Position numbers and translations under genes: made by a program
Assembly: GCA_027307235.1 (NCBI GenBank)
Contig: DAHUXH010000013.1
Location: forward strand, 1 to 64,000
Source: Vulcanimicrobiota bacterium
GTDB lineage: Bacteria > Vulcanimicrobiota > Vulcanimicrobiia > Vulcanimicrobiales > Vulcanimicrobiaceae
Reading direction: 5' to 3'
DNA length: 64,000 nt
Shown: positions 1-7,452 of the stretch, in pieces
Layout of the letters: each line of letters starts with the position of its first letter
How positions within the stretch are numbered: position 1 is the stretch's first letter
Notes under the pieces: generated by a model
Seen by the model: the letters and a program-made list of their open reading frames with translations, nothing else
Databases searched by the model: none
What the model was told of the DNA's origin: nothing

Positions 1-1
1 C

Positions 2-94
2 GTGGAGCAAACGGAGGATTGGCAAGCCGAGAAAGCGTACATCAATCCCGAGTCGCTTGCAGCGCTCTACGCTCGCGCAGACGACGACTCGTAA
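2..94 (+). CDS. C-terminal end of an unidentified protein (partial)
   Basis: An open frame enters from the left edge and ends at the TAA at 92-94, giving about 30 residues that finish in an acidic tail (ARADDDS). The composition (acidic, with ESLAALYARA) looks like ordinary coding sequence rather than noise. Too little is present to name a family. It is the last gene before the non-coding, repeat-bearing stretch at 95-349. Confidence 0.4.
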   Translation: MEQTEDWQAEKAYINPESLAALYARADDDS

Positions 95-158
95 ATCGCA
101 ATCTCACCCGGCGATTTTACACACGTCCCTGGACGCAGCCCCCGACACTTGGGCGGCC

Positions 159-174
159 ACGTCACCGGTGACGT
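159..174. repeat. Perfect 16-bp palindrome
   Basis: ACGTCACC is followed directly by its reverse complement GGTGACGT. It lies in the non-coding stretch between the partial gene and the HigBA promoter. It could be an operator for a dimeric regulator, but no partner is identified and the distance to the promoter (about 140 bp) is long for HigA autoregulation. Confidence 0.45.
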
Positions 175-180
175 CCTCGT

Positions 181-283
181 CCATCCGCGACGACAACGTC
201 GCGGCACCGTTGAAGCGAAAAGAGTCCAGCCAGGTATTCCAGCGTACCGGTAACCATCTGCGACGACAACGCCGTGGCACCGT
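181..283. repeat. Two direct copies of a 30-bp stem-loop repeat
   Basis: Bases 181-210 and 254-283 match at 27 of 30 positions. The first copy contains an inverted repeat CCGCGACG-ACAA-CGTCGCGG (8-bp arms, 4-base loop); the second copy has a degenerate version of the stem. They are spaced 73 bp start to start in the non-coding DNA upstream of the toxin gene. They may be a REP-like element, paired operators, or the scar of a larger lost element. Nothing else was seen in 95-349 except the promoter. Confidence 0.5.
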
Positions 284-312
284 GGCAAAGACTACCGCAG
301 AATTGTCCTGTA

Positions 313-341
313 TTGACGTCCGTTGTGCTACGGGATACACT
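313..341 (+). promoter_or_regulatory. Sigma70-type promoter of higBA
   Basis: TTGACG (313-318), a 17-base spacer, then TACACT (336-341). This is a near-consensus housekeeping promoter. Initiation about 7 bases after the -10 box would fall at 348-350, on or next to the toxin ATG at 350, so the mRNA should be leaderless or nearly so. That agrees with the lack of a Shine-Dalgarno sequence before the ATG. Confidence 0.6.
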
Positions 342-349
342 ATAGTTCG

Positions 350-637
350 ATGGAGTTCGCTGAGCAGGGAACCCAAGACATTTATGATGGAATCGATACC
401 GCCCGTGCACGCAAGACGCTGCCACGAAATCTCCACGAAAAAGCTCGGAACAAGCTTTCGATTATAGCATTTGCGGAGTCTCTGGACGACCTGCGCGCGC
501 CGCCGAGCAATCGTTTGGAGAAACTTCAGGGGGATCGATCCGGGAAGTATTCGATTCGTATCAATGATCGCTATCGCATTTGCTTTCGATGGGCTAAGGG
601 GACGCCAGCGGACGTTGAGATCCTTGACTATCACTAG
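350..637 (+). CDS. higB: HigB-family toxin (RelE/ParE fold mRNA interferase)
   Basis: The 95-residue product has the HigB pattern: an early QDIYDGIDTARARKTLP segment, a central RLEKLQGDRSGKYSIRIND and a closing YRICFRWAKG...VEILDYH. HigB toxins cleave mRNA on the ribosome and are neutralised by the downstream HigA. I chose the ATG at 350 rather than the ATG at 323 because the promoter's -10 box ends at 341, so the earlier codon would lie inside the promoter. The antitoxin starts 11 bases after the stop, in the toxin-first order usual for higBA. The gene looks intact. It could be a chromosomal stabiliser of the neighbouring accessory genes. Confidence 0.88.
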   Translation: MEFAEQGTQDIYDGIDTARARKTLPRNLHEKARNKLSIIAFAESLDDLRAPPSNRLEKLQGDRSGKYSIRINDRYRICFRWAKGTPADVEILDYH

Positions 638-648
638 GAGATTGACCA

Positions 649-969
649 ATGCCACGAGATATCAGACTCCCCAAGCATCGACCACCGACGTTGCCTGGGA
701 AGCTTTTGTCTGAGGAGTTCATAGAACCGCTTGGTTTAACGGTAACGGCTTTCGCGAAGCATATCGGCGTCGGGCGGGATCGGCTCAGCGAGATTATTCA
801 CGGCCGGCGCCGCATAACGCCGGATACAGCTATGCGCTTGAGCATTGCCCTCGGAACATCGGTGCAATTTTGGCTGAACGCACAAATGGCCACTGATATA
901 TACGAAGCGCAGCGCTCTGCGAAGACAACCGCGCTCAAGAAGATCAAACCGATTTCTGGTGCGGCGTAG
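649..969 (+). CDS. higA: HigA-family antitoxin (XRE helix-turn-helix)
   Basis: The 106-residue protein carries a Cro/CI-type helix-turn-helix (LTVTAFAKHIGVGRDRLSEI, then IHGRRRITPDTAMRL) and the HigA-typical tail SVQFWLNAQMATDIYEAQ. It would bind HigB and repress its own operon. An AGGAG sequence sits just behind the toxin stop, about 8 bases ahead of the ATG, so HigA has a proper ribosome site while HigB does not. That difference could keep antitoxin in excess. Confidence 0.9.
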   Translation: MPRDIRLPKHRPPTLPGKLLSEEFIEPLGLTVTAFAKHIGVGRDRLSEIIHGRRRITPDTAMRLSIALGTSVQFWLNAQMATDIYEAQRSAKTTALKKIKPISGAA

Positions 970-977
970 GAAATGAG

Positions 978-1006
978 AAGAACCCTTGCGCTGGGCAAGG
1001 GCTCTT
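978..1006. terminator. Hairpin after higBA
   Basis: AAGAACCCTTGC pairs with GCAAGGGCTCTT across a 5-base loop (one mismatch in 12). There is no T run behind it, so it is a weak intrinsic terminator at best or only an mRNA 3' stabiliser. No gene is seen in the rest of 970-1213. Confidence 0.45.
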
Positions 1007-1213
1007 CGCGATGTTGGTTGCGGGATCGCGCGGTGGAATTGGCCCAAAAGGGCTGTGAGGCTCATGCTAGGCGCACACAAAGCGTCTAATTTTCAAATCA
1101 TCGATAACCAAGTCTTAATGGCTTTTTGATCCAAAGGTCTCGCGGGGAGATGCACTGGGCCGCGAAGAAATCAACCGGACGCATGCTTTCAGTTGAACTC
1201 TTTGGAGGTCTTT

Positions 1214-2029
1214 GTGTCGACTATGTCTTTGGATTTCGTGCTGCTCTCACCGCCGCAAATGCCTGCCGCTCCTGGCACACAAGTATCATTCAGTTTCAAC
1301 CTCGACCCAACCGCGGCGTACACTCTTTACTATGGTCAAACCAGCGAGCCAGTCTCGAAATCGCCTGTGACCTGCGTGCTTCCCAGTTCGACAACGACAT
1401 TCATTTTGCAGGCCACCAAAGGCGGCCAAACACGGCAAGAGTCAATAACCATTCCTGTTGCCGGTGGCGCTATTCTGCTGCAAACCATTAACGTTACGCA
1501 AAATGGGTACCAGGGCCAGCAGTGGATTCCGTTTGCCTTACCTTCCCAGCAATTCTCAAGGTTTCAGCTCACATTCGACTGCTTCGAACCGACAAACGCG
1601 CAATCTCTGGCAATTGCGCAACTGCAGTTTCAACCCAACGGAAGCGGCTACCAAGGTGGTGGCTATTGCGGAACCGGATGGGGGAATGATTCCGGCGGGA
1701 ACGGCTTCTTCGAGTATTACGGCACCGGATACCTCAATTTCTGCCCCTTAGGCCGCGGCGGCCCCGTTGCTGGTTCCGGCATCTCTGGAACGGTCGACAT
1801 TCTCAATACATCGATTAGCGGCGCCTTCAGTTGCATCGTCGCGAACATCATTGCGCCCACGGCCTTCAATTCCTTACCCATGGCTGGTCATACGGCAAGC
1901 TATTGTTCTGCTCAAAGTGGTGCGCCAACCGGAATTCAAATTGGCTACGGCTTGTTTAACGGCAGCAATACACCGAGCACAATGGATACCGTAAATCGCG
2001 GCATCATTCGCCTCTACGGGCTCAACTAA
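1214..2029 (+). CDS. Unknown beta-rich protein, first gene of a three-gene cluster
   Basis: I do not recognise this 271-residue product. It is rich in Ser, Thr, Gly, Gln and aromatic residues. The N-terminal ~80 residues read like an Ig-like beta sandwich (SPPQMPAAPGTQVSFSFNL... TLYYGQTSEP). The middle is Gly/Tyr-rich (QPNGSGYQGGGYCGTGWGND), and the C-terminal part has alternating hydrophobic strands ending RGIIRLYGLN. No signal peptide or membrane helix is visible. The GTG at 1214 is preferred because GGAGG lies 5 bases upstream; ATGs at 1193 and 1223 are alternatives. The next gene starts 1 base after the stop, so the two are surely co-translated. Base composition looks lower in GC than in the core genes to the right. 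Confidence 0.7.
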   Translation: MSTMSLDFVLLSPPQMPAAPGTQVSFSFNLDPTAAYTLYYGQTSEPVSKSPVTCVLPSSTTTFILQATKGGQTRQESITIPVAGGAILLQTINVTQNGYQGQQWIPFALPSQQFSRFQLTFDCFEPTNAQSLAIAQLQFQPNGSGYQGGGYCGTGWGNDSGGNGFFEYYGTGYLNFCPLGRGGPVAGSGISGTVDILNTSISGAFSCIVANIIAPTAFNSLPMAGHTASYCSAQSGAPTGIQIGYGLFNGSNTPSTMDTVNRGIIRLYGLN

Positions 2030-2030
2030 G

Positions 2031-3611
2031 ATGCCGGTTCAAAAACATCGCGCGTTTCACGCGGTCAACACGTTGCACACGCAGCAAGCAATTCTCGACC
2101 AATCGTCGAATCAAATTGGCATATTGGTTGCCGACGTGCAGATCGTCGAATCCAATGATCTGCACAATCTCTACGGCCAGAAATCATACCTCGTCGCGTG
2201 CCGTCAGCGGTTAACCATTCCTGGCTGCGGCTGGGCAATCGGGCCCACATCCCTTCCGCTTTCTACCTCCCCGTATCCGGCTGCTATCCTCCATAGTCTT
2301 GTGCCCACGTTTCCGACAAACGCCGTAGTAAGCTTGCTGGATTATTCGCCCAAGACGCTCAATACGGCGGTAGTCACGAGCAACAACGCTTCCAGCAGCG
2401 CTGGCACGTCGTCGATGCAGCAGTATACGTCGGGATCATCAACTGCTCAAACGAATTCCTATGACGTTTCCGCCTCTCTGGGATTCTTTGGCGACTTAGC
2501 GACCGGCGGGATCAGTGCAGGGTACAGCCATTCCGACACCACTGCATTTGACAATTCCGCAACCTCGGGAAACACCTCCTCTAACGACGCGCAATCCGGT
2601 GCGCCTGAGTCGATGACAGTGAAGGATTGGGGCGGCTATGTGAGCCTGGATTCCACGCGAGTGAATCCAACGTGGACGTGGATTCAGGAATACCCGTGGA
2701 ATGTAGCCGATTACAACGCAACGCAAAACGGCAAGATTGCGATACCGGAAGGGATGCAGAGTCTGCTTGCGTGCATTCCAGCAACTCCAAAAGGGGCCGC
2801 GTTTGTTTTTCCCCCAAGTGAGCTTTCGACCTATGGCGTCGACTTCGTGTCCACCGCATGTTGGAGGGTAACGATGCCCACCGATGCGATAACCGCATCC
2901 GATGAGGTTGCCGCGTTTGTGCACAATGTTAGCTGCTACTTCGGCTGGCACGAGGTTGCGTATAGTGATTCGGAATGGACGGTATCGGTGTCGCTCAATT
3001 CACCCGCGATCGGTTCCGTGAAAGTCGATTCGATCGGCGGGGATCCGCTGTCCATGCCGCTCTTGGGGCTCGCACCCATTGTCGAGTTTGAACCCGGTAA
3101 TGGAGCGCTTATCGGCTTTGTACCGGAGCAGATGTTCTACGGTCCCGATATCGTTAGCGGCGCGTTTCGTGTAATGTCATCAGCAAACAACCTGTACGTC
3201 ACCGGAACGGGGTTTGTTGCGGACGGCAAAAACCAAAACGCTGTCATGACGACGTGGAGTAAGCTGTCGGCCAAGACGCCATCAACAGTCTCCGTCTATT
3301 TCAAGATTACAGAAAAAGTGAATGATATCACGCTCTTCCTTAAACATTGGCGTACGGCGCAACAGGGCTTGATGTTGCAAATCAAGATCAATGGATCGGA
3401 GGCGATCGTTCGTCATGTTGACGCGCACGAGGCCTCAGATGGCAGCGCTAATCTCTCCTTAATCAAACTGTGTAGCCGTGACCTTACTAGCGTTGACTAC
3501 GTTGACTATTTGATATTGGGCTTAAACGAGATCACGATTTCCGTCGTGCCGTCAGAGGATTACAGTGGCGGCGAATGTGGCTATGCCTTGCGCGCGCTTG
3601 CTATCTGCTAA
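2031..3611 (+). CDS. Unknown 526-residue protein with a Ser/Thr/Gly-rich amphipathic region
   Basis: I do not recognise this protein. Residues ~110-190 form a striking low-complexity region with alternating polar and hydrophobic residues (SSMQQYTSGSSTAQTNSYDV, then ASLGFFGDLATGGISAGYSH), followed by a Trp-rich block (VNPTWTWIQEYPWNVADYN). Such alternating Ser/Thr/Gly stretches are typical of membrane-inserting beta-hairpins in pore-forming proteins, but that is only a pattern resemblance. The C-terminal half looks like further beta domains. No signal peptide is seen, so export would need a dedicated route or lysis. It starts 1 base after the previous stop and is followed 20 bases later by the third gene. 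The cluster therefore looks like one functional unit. Confidence 0.7.
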   Translation: MPVQKHRAFHAVNTLHTQQAILDQSSNQIGILVADVQIVESNDLHNLYGQKSYLVACRQRLTIPGCGWAIGPTSLPLSTSPYPAAILHSLVPTFPTNAVVSLLDYSPKTLNTAVVTSNNASSSAGTSSMQQYTSGSSTAQTNSYDVSASLGFFGDLATGGISAGYSHSDTTAFDNSATSGNTSSNDAQSGAPESMTVKDWGGYVSLDSTRVNPTWTWIQEYPWNVADYNATQNGKIAIPEGMQSLLACIPATPKGAAFVFPPSELSTYGVDFVSTACWRVTMPTDAITASDEVAAFVHNVSCYFGWHEVAYSDSEWTVSVSLNSPAIGSVKVDSIGGDPLSMPLLGLAPIVEFEPGNGALIGFVPEQMFYGPDIVSGAFRVMSSANNLYVTGTGFVADGKNQNAVMTTWSKLSAKTPSTVSVYFKITEKVNDITLFLKHWRTAQQGLMLQIKINGSEAIVRHVDAHEASDGSANLSLIKLCSRDLTSVDYVDYLILGLNEITISVVPSEDYSGGECGYALRALAIC

Positions 3612-3631
3612 CTCGATGGCGAGACAAGATC

Positions 3632-4609
3632 ATGCCAAAGGATAAGAATGGGCCAGCCGGCGACCCGCCGTCGTGGCCTCAGAGCGCCATGGTTTCTGTT
3701 GAAGGTGAGGCGCGTGCGTTTATCGCGCGCGCCTCGCCCGCAGTCCTGGAGCAGTTGAAACGGGGGATGGGCTACGTTGCCTCCGCAATGCCCGACGCCG
3801 TTGCACATGGTCTAGACAATTACAATCCGGCTTATCTAGGAAATATCTATGATCATCCCGAGTCCGCTTGGCGCTATGCCTCCCAGCGCGCGGAACAGGT
3901 GTTTCGCGGCGTCAAACTCGTCATGCATCCCACAGAAGCGTTTTGGCAGGCGATAGGCGGTGGTCGAGAGCTCGTACGGCGCCTCGCCCTCTATCATGAC
4001 ATGCTCGACCCTGGCCGGAAGGTCCGCCACACTGGGCTCGCAGCCGCAGATTTGATGCTTGATCGTGCCGGCGATGCAATCGCCGGCACGGCCATGGTTG
4101 CGAGCTACGTTTATCGTGCTAGGAACCGGGAGAAAACCCGGCAGATGATGGATCGGGTCTTTCCAACGGATCGCATGTACGGGCGCTTTTTTCGGCGACC
4201 CATACCGAGGCTGTTGTTTGCCAAGCCGACGGCGCGCGTGCTCGCGATGCCCGGTTTCTTTGCGAGCTTTCTAACCTATCGCGAATTGGTGATGCTCGGT
4301 CAGCAAATCGATGCCAGGGAAGGGCTAGCAGTGAATAACCCCGACCTTTTTCGATCGCTGGAGATATCTGATCGTGATTGGCTAGACGCAGCGCGGCATG
4401 AGGGAATCCTGGAGGCGATTAAGGGGACGTCTATTAATACGTCGCCCCTCCTCAGAAAAACCCCCGGTCCTCCGAAAACGCCTGGCTGGCCTGCCGTAGC
4501 GCCGGCTCAGGGAATCGCGGAGCCGGTTGCTGAGAGGCCTCTCGTCCCTGCGTTGAAGGGTGCAACGTTTCCTGATATGCGCCCGCCATTTAGCGGACCT
4601 CGCCAGTGA
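3632..4609 (+). CDS. Unknown helical protein with Pro-rich tail, third gene of the cluster
   Basis: The 325-residue product is not recognised. Residues ~15-250 look mainly alpha-helical, with many Arg and Ala residues (AFIARASPAVLEQLKRGMGY; MLDRAGDAIAGTAMVASYVY). Residues ~265-325 are Pro-rich and probably disordered (RKTPGPPKTPGWP... DMRPPFSGPRQ). I chose the ATG at 3632, just after the preceding stop, over an ATG at 3575 that would overlap the previous gene by 37 bases. There is no signal peptide; one moderately hydrophobic stretch (MPGFFASFLTYRELVMLG) could be membrane-associated. It may be a chaperone, immunity or adaptor partner of the two beta-rich proteins, but that is a guess from context. 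Confidence 0.65.
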   Translation: MPKDKNGPAGDPPSWPQSAMVSVEGEARAFIARASPAVLEQLKRGMGYVASAMPDAVAHGLDNYNPAYLGNIYDHPESAWRYASQRAEQVFRGVKLVMHPTEAFWQAIGGGRELVRRLALYHDMLDPGRKVRHTGLAAADLMLDRAGDAIAGTAMVASYVYRARNREKTRQMMDRVFPTDRMYGRFFRRPIPRLLFAKPTARVLAMPGFFASFLTYRELVMLGQQIDAREGLAVNNPDLFRSLEISDRDWLDAARHEGILEAIKGTSINTSPLLRKTPGPPKTPGWPAVAPAQGIAEPVAERPLVPALKGATFPDMRPPFSGPRQ

Positions 4610-4830
4610 ACGTCAGAGCCTGTGCTTGTACCGCTGGCGCTGCGCGCGGCCGGGTGAGCGCGATCCAAAGATTGGCTGGGACTTGGCGCTCCGAGTCTGC
4701 AAAAAGCTACCATTCAACGAGTACTTCGCCGTTTTCGATCCTATCGATGAGCAAGACCGGGCACACTCAACGTCCCACCTGCGATTACTTGATCCAACAA
4801 CTACTCGTGGTTGGTCCAACAACTACCGGC
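4610..4830. other. Non-coding gap with short TCCAACAAC repeats
   Basis: No convincing gene is seen. Short open frames here lack family resemblance and ribosome sites. TCCAACAACTAC occurs at 4793-4804 and 4815-4826, and TCCAACAAC again at 4846-4854 inside the tRNA terminator. These may be traces of recombination at the 3' flank of the tRNA gene. Confidence 0.4.
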
Positions 4831-4874
4831 TGAAAAAGAAGCAGGTCCAACAACGTTTCCGTTATTGGACCTGC
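4831..4874 (-). terminator. Rho-independent terminator of the initiator tRNA
   Basis: On the minus strand GCAGGTCCAA pairs perfectly with TTGGACCTGC (4841-4874). The stem extends inward to 13 pairs with one mismatch, and the RNA then runs into CTTCTTTTTC (4831-4840). The hairpin begins 6 bases after the tRNA 3' end, which is the expected place. Confidence 0.85.
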
Positions 4875-4879
4875 ACAGG

Positions 4880-4953
<74 letters not shown>

Positions 4954-4965
4954 TCGGCGGTAACG

Positions 4966-4971
4966 ATTGTA
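4966..4971 (-). promoter_or_regulatory. -10 box of the tRNA-fMet promoter
   Basis: The minus strand reads TACAAT, 12 bases before the tRNA 5' end. No good -35 box is seen at 16-18 bases, so only the -10 element is claimed. Confidence 0.5.
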
Positions 4972-5035
4972 CCACGGGTGGCAAGAGCATCCCTGCAGAC
5001 GATGGAGCGCATGGCTCGTCGGCGAAGTGCGTGAT

Positions 5036-6115
5036 ATGACGGCTACCGCGGCGTTCGTGCGTGACCTGCCGAAAATTCACCTGCACTGCCACTTGGAGGG
5101 GACGCTGCGCGCGCAGACTTTTCTCGAGTTGTGCGAGCGTGACGGGCTCTCGACCCGGTACCGACCGAGCGGCGGGGGGACCTTCGACGGCGTGGACGCA
5201 TCCGGCGACGGCCCGCGAGACCCGGAGACGGTCTTCCAATTCCGCGATTTTCAAGAATTTCTTTACACCTTTGCAGCCGTGAGCCGGGCGCTGCGCAGGC
5301 CCTGCGACTACGCGCGTCTCGCGCGTGAATTCGCGCAGGATGCGCTTGCGCAGAACGTCGCCTACGCAGAAGTGTTCATCTCGCCATCGGTATGGACGTT
5401 CTTTCAACGCGATCTCGATGCGCGCGCGACCATCGGCACCATCAATGACGCGCTCACCGATGTGCTCGCGCCGCACGGTGTGCAGGCGCGCCTCATCGTC
5501 GATCTCACGAGAAACTTCGGCGCCGAGCGTGCGATGGAAACCGCGCGTCTTGCCGCTGCTTGCCTCGACCGCGGCGTCATCGGCGTGGGTCTGGGCGGCG
5601 ACGAGCAACGCTTCGCACCAGAATTATTCAGCGATGCGTTTGCATTCGCGCGCGCGAACGGGTTGCGCACGGTCGCGCATGCGGGCGAAGCGGCCGGCGC
5701 CGCAAGCGTGCGCGGCGCCATCGAGCACCTGCGCGCCGAGCGCATCGGGCACGGTATTCGCGCGCTCGAAGATCCGCACGTCGTCGCACTTGCCGCCGAG
5801 CGCGAGATCGCTTTCGAAGTGTGCCCGACCTCCAACTATCTGACCGGGGTTGCATCGGCGGACGAACCGCACCCGCTCGTCGCGCTCGACCGGGCGGGCG
5901 TGCGCGTCACCATCGACGCCGACGATCCGTCGCTCTTCGGAACCTCGATCGCACAGGAATACGCGCACGTCGCAACGCTGGTCGGCGCCGGCGGGTTGAA
6001 GCGTTTCGTCGAAAACGCCGTCGATGCGTCGTTTGCCGATGACGCCGTCAAGGCGCGCTTACGCGCGCGCCTCGCAAGCGCGGCCACGGAACTCGCCGCA
6101 GACCGGCGAAGGTAG
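5036..6115 (+). CDS. add: Adenosine deaminase family hydrolase
   Basis: The 359-residue amidohydrolase carries the family's zinc and catalytic motifs in order: HLHCHLEGT near residue 15, VAHAGEA around 210, RIGHG, CPTSN, and DADDPSLFGT. It would convert adenosine (or a related 6-aminopurine nucleoside) to inosine plus ammonia in purine salvage. The last motif usually reads SDDP; here Ser is Ala. That leaves open adenine deaminase or the aminodeoxyfutalosine deaminases of the futalosine menaquinone pathway, which share this fold. I start at the ATG at 5036 because the conserved LPKIHLH block should lie near the N-terminus. It heads a plus-strand run of close-set genes. Confidence 0.85.
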   Translation: MTATAAFVRDLPKIHLHCHLEGTLRAQTFLELCERDGLSTRYRPSGGGTFDGVDASGDGPRDPETVFQFRDFQEFLYTFAAVSRALRRPCDYARLAREFAQDALAQNVAYAEVFISPSVWTFFQRDLDARATIGTINDALTDVLAPHGVQARLIVDLTRNFGAERAMETARLAAACLDRGVIGVGLGGDEQRFAPELFSDAFAFARANGLRTVAHAGEAAGAASVRGAIEHLRAERIGHGIRALEDPHVVALAAEREIAFEVCPTSNYLTGVASADEPHPLVALDRAGVRVTIDADDPSLFGTSIAQEYAHVATLVGAGGLKRFVENAVDASFADDAVKARLRARLASAATELAADRRR

Positions 6116-6124
6116 CCGAAGACC

Positions 6125-6793
6125 ATGTCCGGACACAGCCACTTCACGGAATCGATCGAGGAGTATCTCGAAGCGGTCTATCGCCTGGAACGCGAAGGGC
6201 CCGGCGTCAGCACGTCCGGCCTCGCCTCGATGCTCGGCGTCGCGCCCGCGTCGGTCTCGGGCATGCTCAAGAAGCTCGCCGGCGACGGCTATCTCGAACA
6301 AGTGGCGCGCGGTGAGGTTCGCCTGACGCGCAAGGGGCTGGAGATCGCGGTGCGCGTCTTGCGCCGCCATCGGCTGGCCGAACGGTTGTTGACCGACGTG
6401 CTCGGCATGAAGTGGGAAGACGTTCACGAGGAAGCGTGCATGCTCGAACATGCCATCTCGGCGCGCGTTGAAGAGCGGCTGATCGCCTTGCTCAATCAAC
6501 CCACGACCTGCCCGCACGGCCATCCGATTCCGCCGGCGGACTTGAGCGATCCCGTGCGCGTCGGCGTTCCGCTTGCTCAGCTTGAAGAGGGAACGAGCGC
6601 CATCATCTGCGGCGTGACCGATGAAGTACCCGAGATTCTCCGCTATCTCGGCGACTTGGGATTGCGGCCGGGCGCCGCCGTTCGCATTCGCGAAAAAGCC
6701 CCGCTCGGCGGGCCGGTCAGCATCGAGCGCGACGGGCAAGCCCATGCCATCTCGCTGGAACTCGCGCGCATGCTGATCGTCGAGCCCGCATGA
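6125..6793 (+). CDS. DtxR/MntR-family metal-dependent repressor
   Basis: The 222-residue protein has an N-terminal winged helix-turn-helix (ESIEEYLEAVYRL, then VSTSGLASMLGVAPASVSGM and LKKLAGDGYL). A dimerisation and metal-binding region follows (MLEHAISARVEERL, CPHGHPIP), then a C-terminal FeoA/SH3-like domain (~150-222). Family members bind Fe(II) or Mn(II) and repress metal uptake. The sequence does not settle which metal. It overlaps the next gene by 4 bases (ATGA) and follows add by 9. No metal transporter is adjacent, so its targets lie elsewhere. Confidence 0.9.
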   Translation: MSGHSHFTESIEEYLEAVYRLEREGPGVSTSGLASMLGVAPASVSGMLKKLAGDGYLEQVARGEVRLTRKGLEIAVRVLRRHRLAERLLTDVLGMKWEDVHEEACMLEHAISARVEERLIALLNQPTTCPHGHPIPPADLSDPVRVGVPLAQLEEGTSAIICGVTDEVPEILRYLGDLGLRPGAAVRIREKAPLGGPVSIERDGQAHAISLELARMLIVEPA

Positions 6794-7446
6794 TCACGCG
6801 CTTTCTCATCGCTCTCAACGTCATTGCCTTCGGCTGGGAACTGCTGACGCTCGGTCCGGGCATCTTCAGCGGAAACGTGTCGCTGGAGGGATTAGCCGCC
6901 GACGGCGCGCTCGTCCCGGTTCTGGTCACGCAGTACCACGAGTGGTGGCGACTGATCTCCGGTGCGTTCTTGCACGGAAGCTTGCTGCACATCGGCGTGA
7001 ACATGTTTTCGCTCTTCGTGCTCGGGCGGTTCATCGAAATGGCGATCGGCTCGCCGAAGATGCTCGCCGTCTACGCTTTGGCTTTGATCGGATCGAGTTT
7101 GGGTGTCGCGTATTTCAGCGACCCCAACACGGTGACGGTCGGCGCCAGCGGCGCGATCTACGGTTTGTTCGGCGCACTGTTCGCCATCGGTCTGCGATTG
7201 GGTAAGCCCGGCATGGCGCTCATTCGCGACAACATCGGTATTCTCGCGATCAACTTGGTCTTCACGTTCGCGGTGCCCGGCATCTCCAAAGTGGCGCATC
7301 TGGGCGGACTGCTGGTCGGCTTCCTCGTCACGCTGCCGCTCTACACGCCGCCGCGCCGCATTCTGGCAAACGTCGTCGATGCTCAAACCGGTATGCCGCT
7401 CGAATCCGAGTATCAACCGCCCAATTCCATCGACCGCTCCGCCTGA
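6790..7446 (+). CDS. Rhomboid-family intramembrane serine protease
   Basis: A 218-residue multi-pass membrane protein with the rhomboid catalytic elements: WWRLISGAFLHGSLLHIGVN with its His and Asn residues in TM2, the serine motif GASGAIYGLFGA in TM4, and the partner histidine in KVAHLGGLLVGF (TM6). It cleaves substrates inside the membrane; its substrate here is unknown. The ATG overlaps the dtxR-family stop (ATGA), indicating translational coupling. The short C-terminal tail after TM6 is cytoplasmic and polar. Confidence 0.9.
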   Translation: MITRFLIALNVIAFGWELLTLGPGIFSGNVSLEGLAADGALVPVLVTQYHEWWRLISGAFLHGSLLHIGVNMFSLFVLGRFIEMAIGSPKMLAVYALALIGSSLGVAYFSDPNTVTVGASGAIYGLFGALFAIGLRLGKPGMALIRDNIGILAINLVFTFAVPGISKVAHLGGLLVGFLVTLPLYTPPRRILANVVDAQTGMPLESEYQPPNSIDRSA

Positions 7447-7452
7447 TCGCGC

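Noticed and set aside
323-349. Earlier ATG for HigB at 323
   Set aside because: It lies between the -35 and -10 boxes, so it would not be in the mRNA.
1126-1491. Open frame overlapping the first unknown gene of the cluster
   Set aside because: The GTG at 1214 in another frame has a GGAGG at the right distance and reads to a stop coupled with the next gene.
4793-4854. CRISPR-like array from three TCCAACAAC copies
   Set aside because: The repeats are 9-12 bases, unevenly spaced, and one belongs to the tRNA terminator. There are no spacers and no cas genes.
4967-5035. Earlier start for the adenosine deaminase gene
   Set aside because: It would cover the tRNA-fMet promoter and add 23 residues before the conserved N-terminal HCHLEG block, which normally lies near the start.
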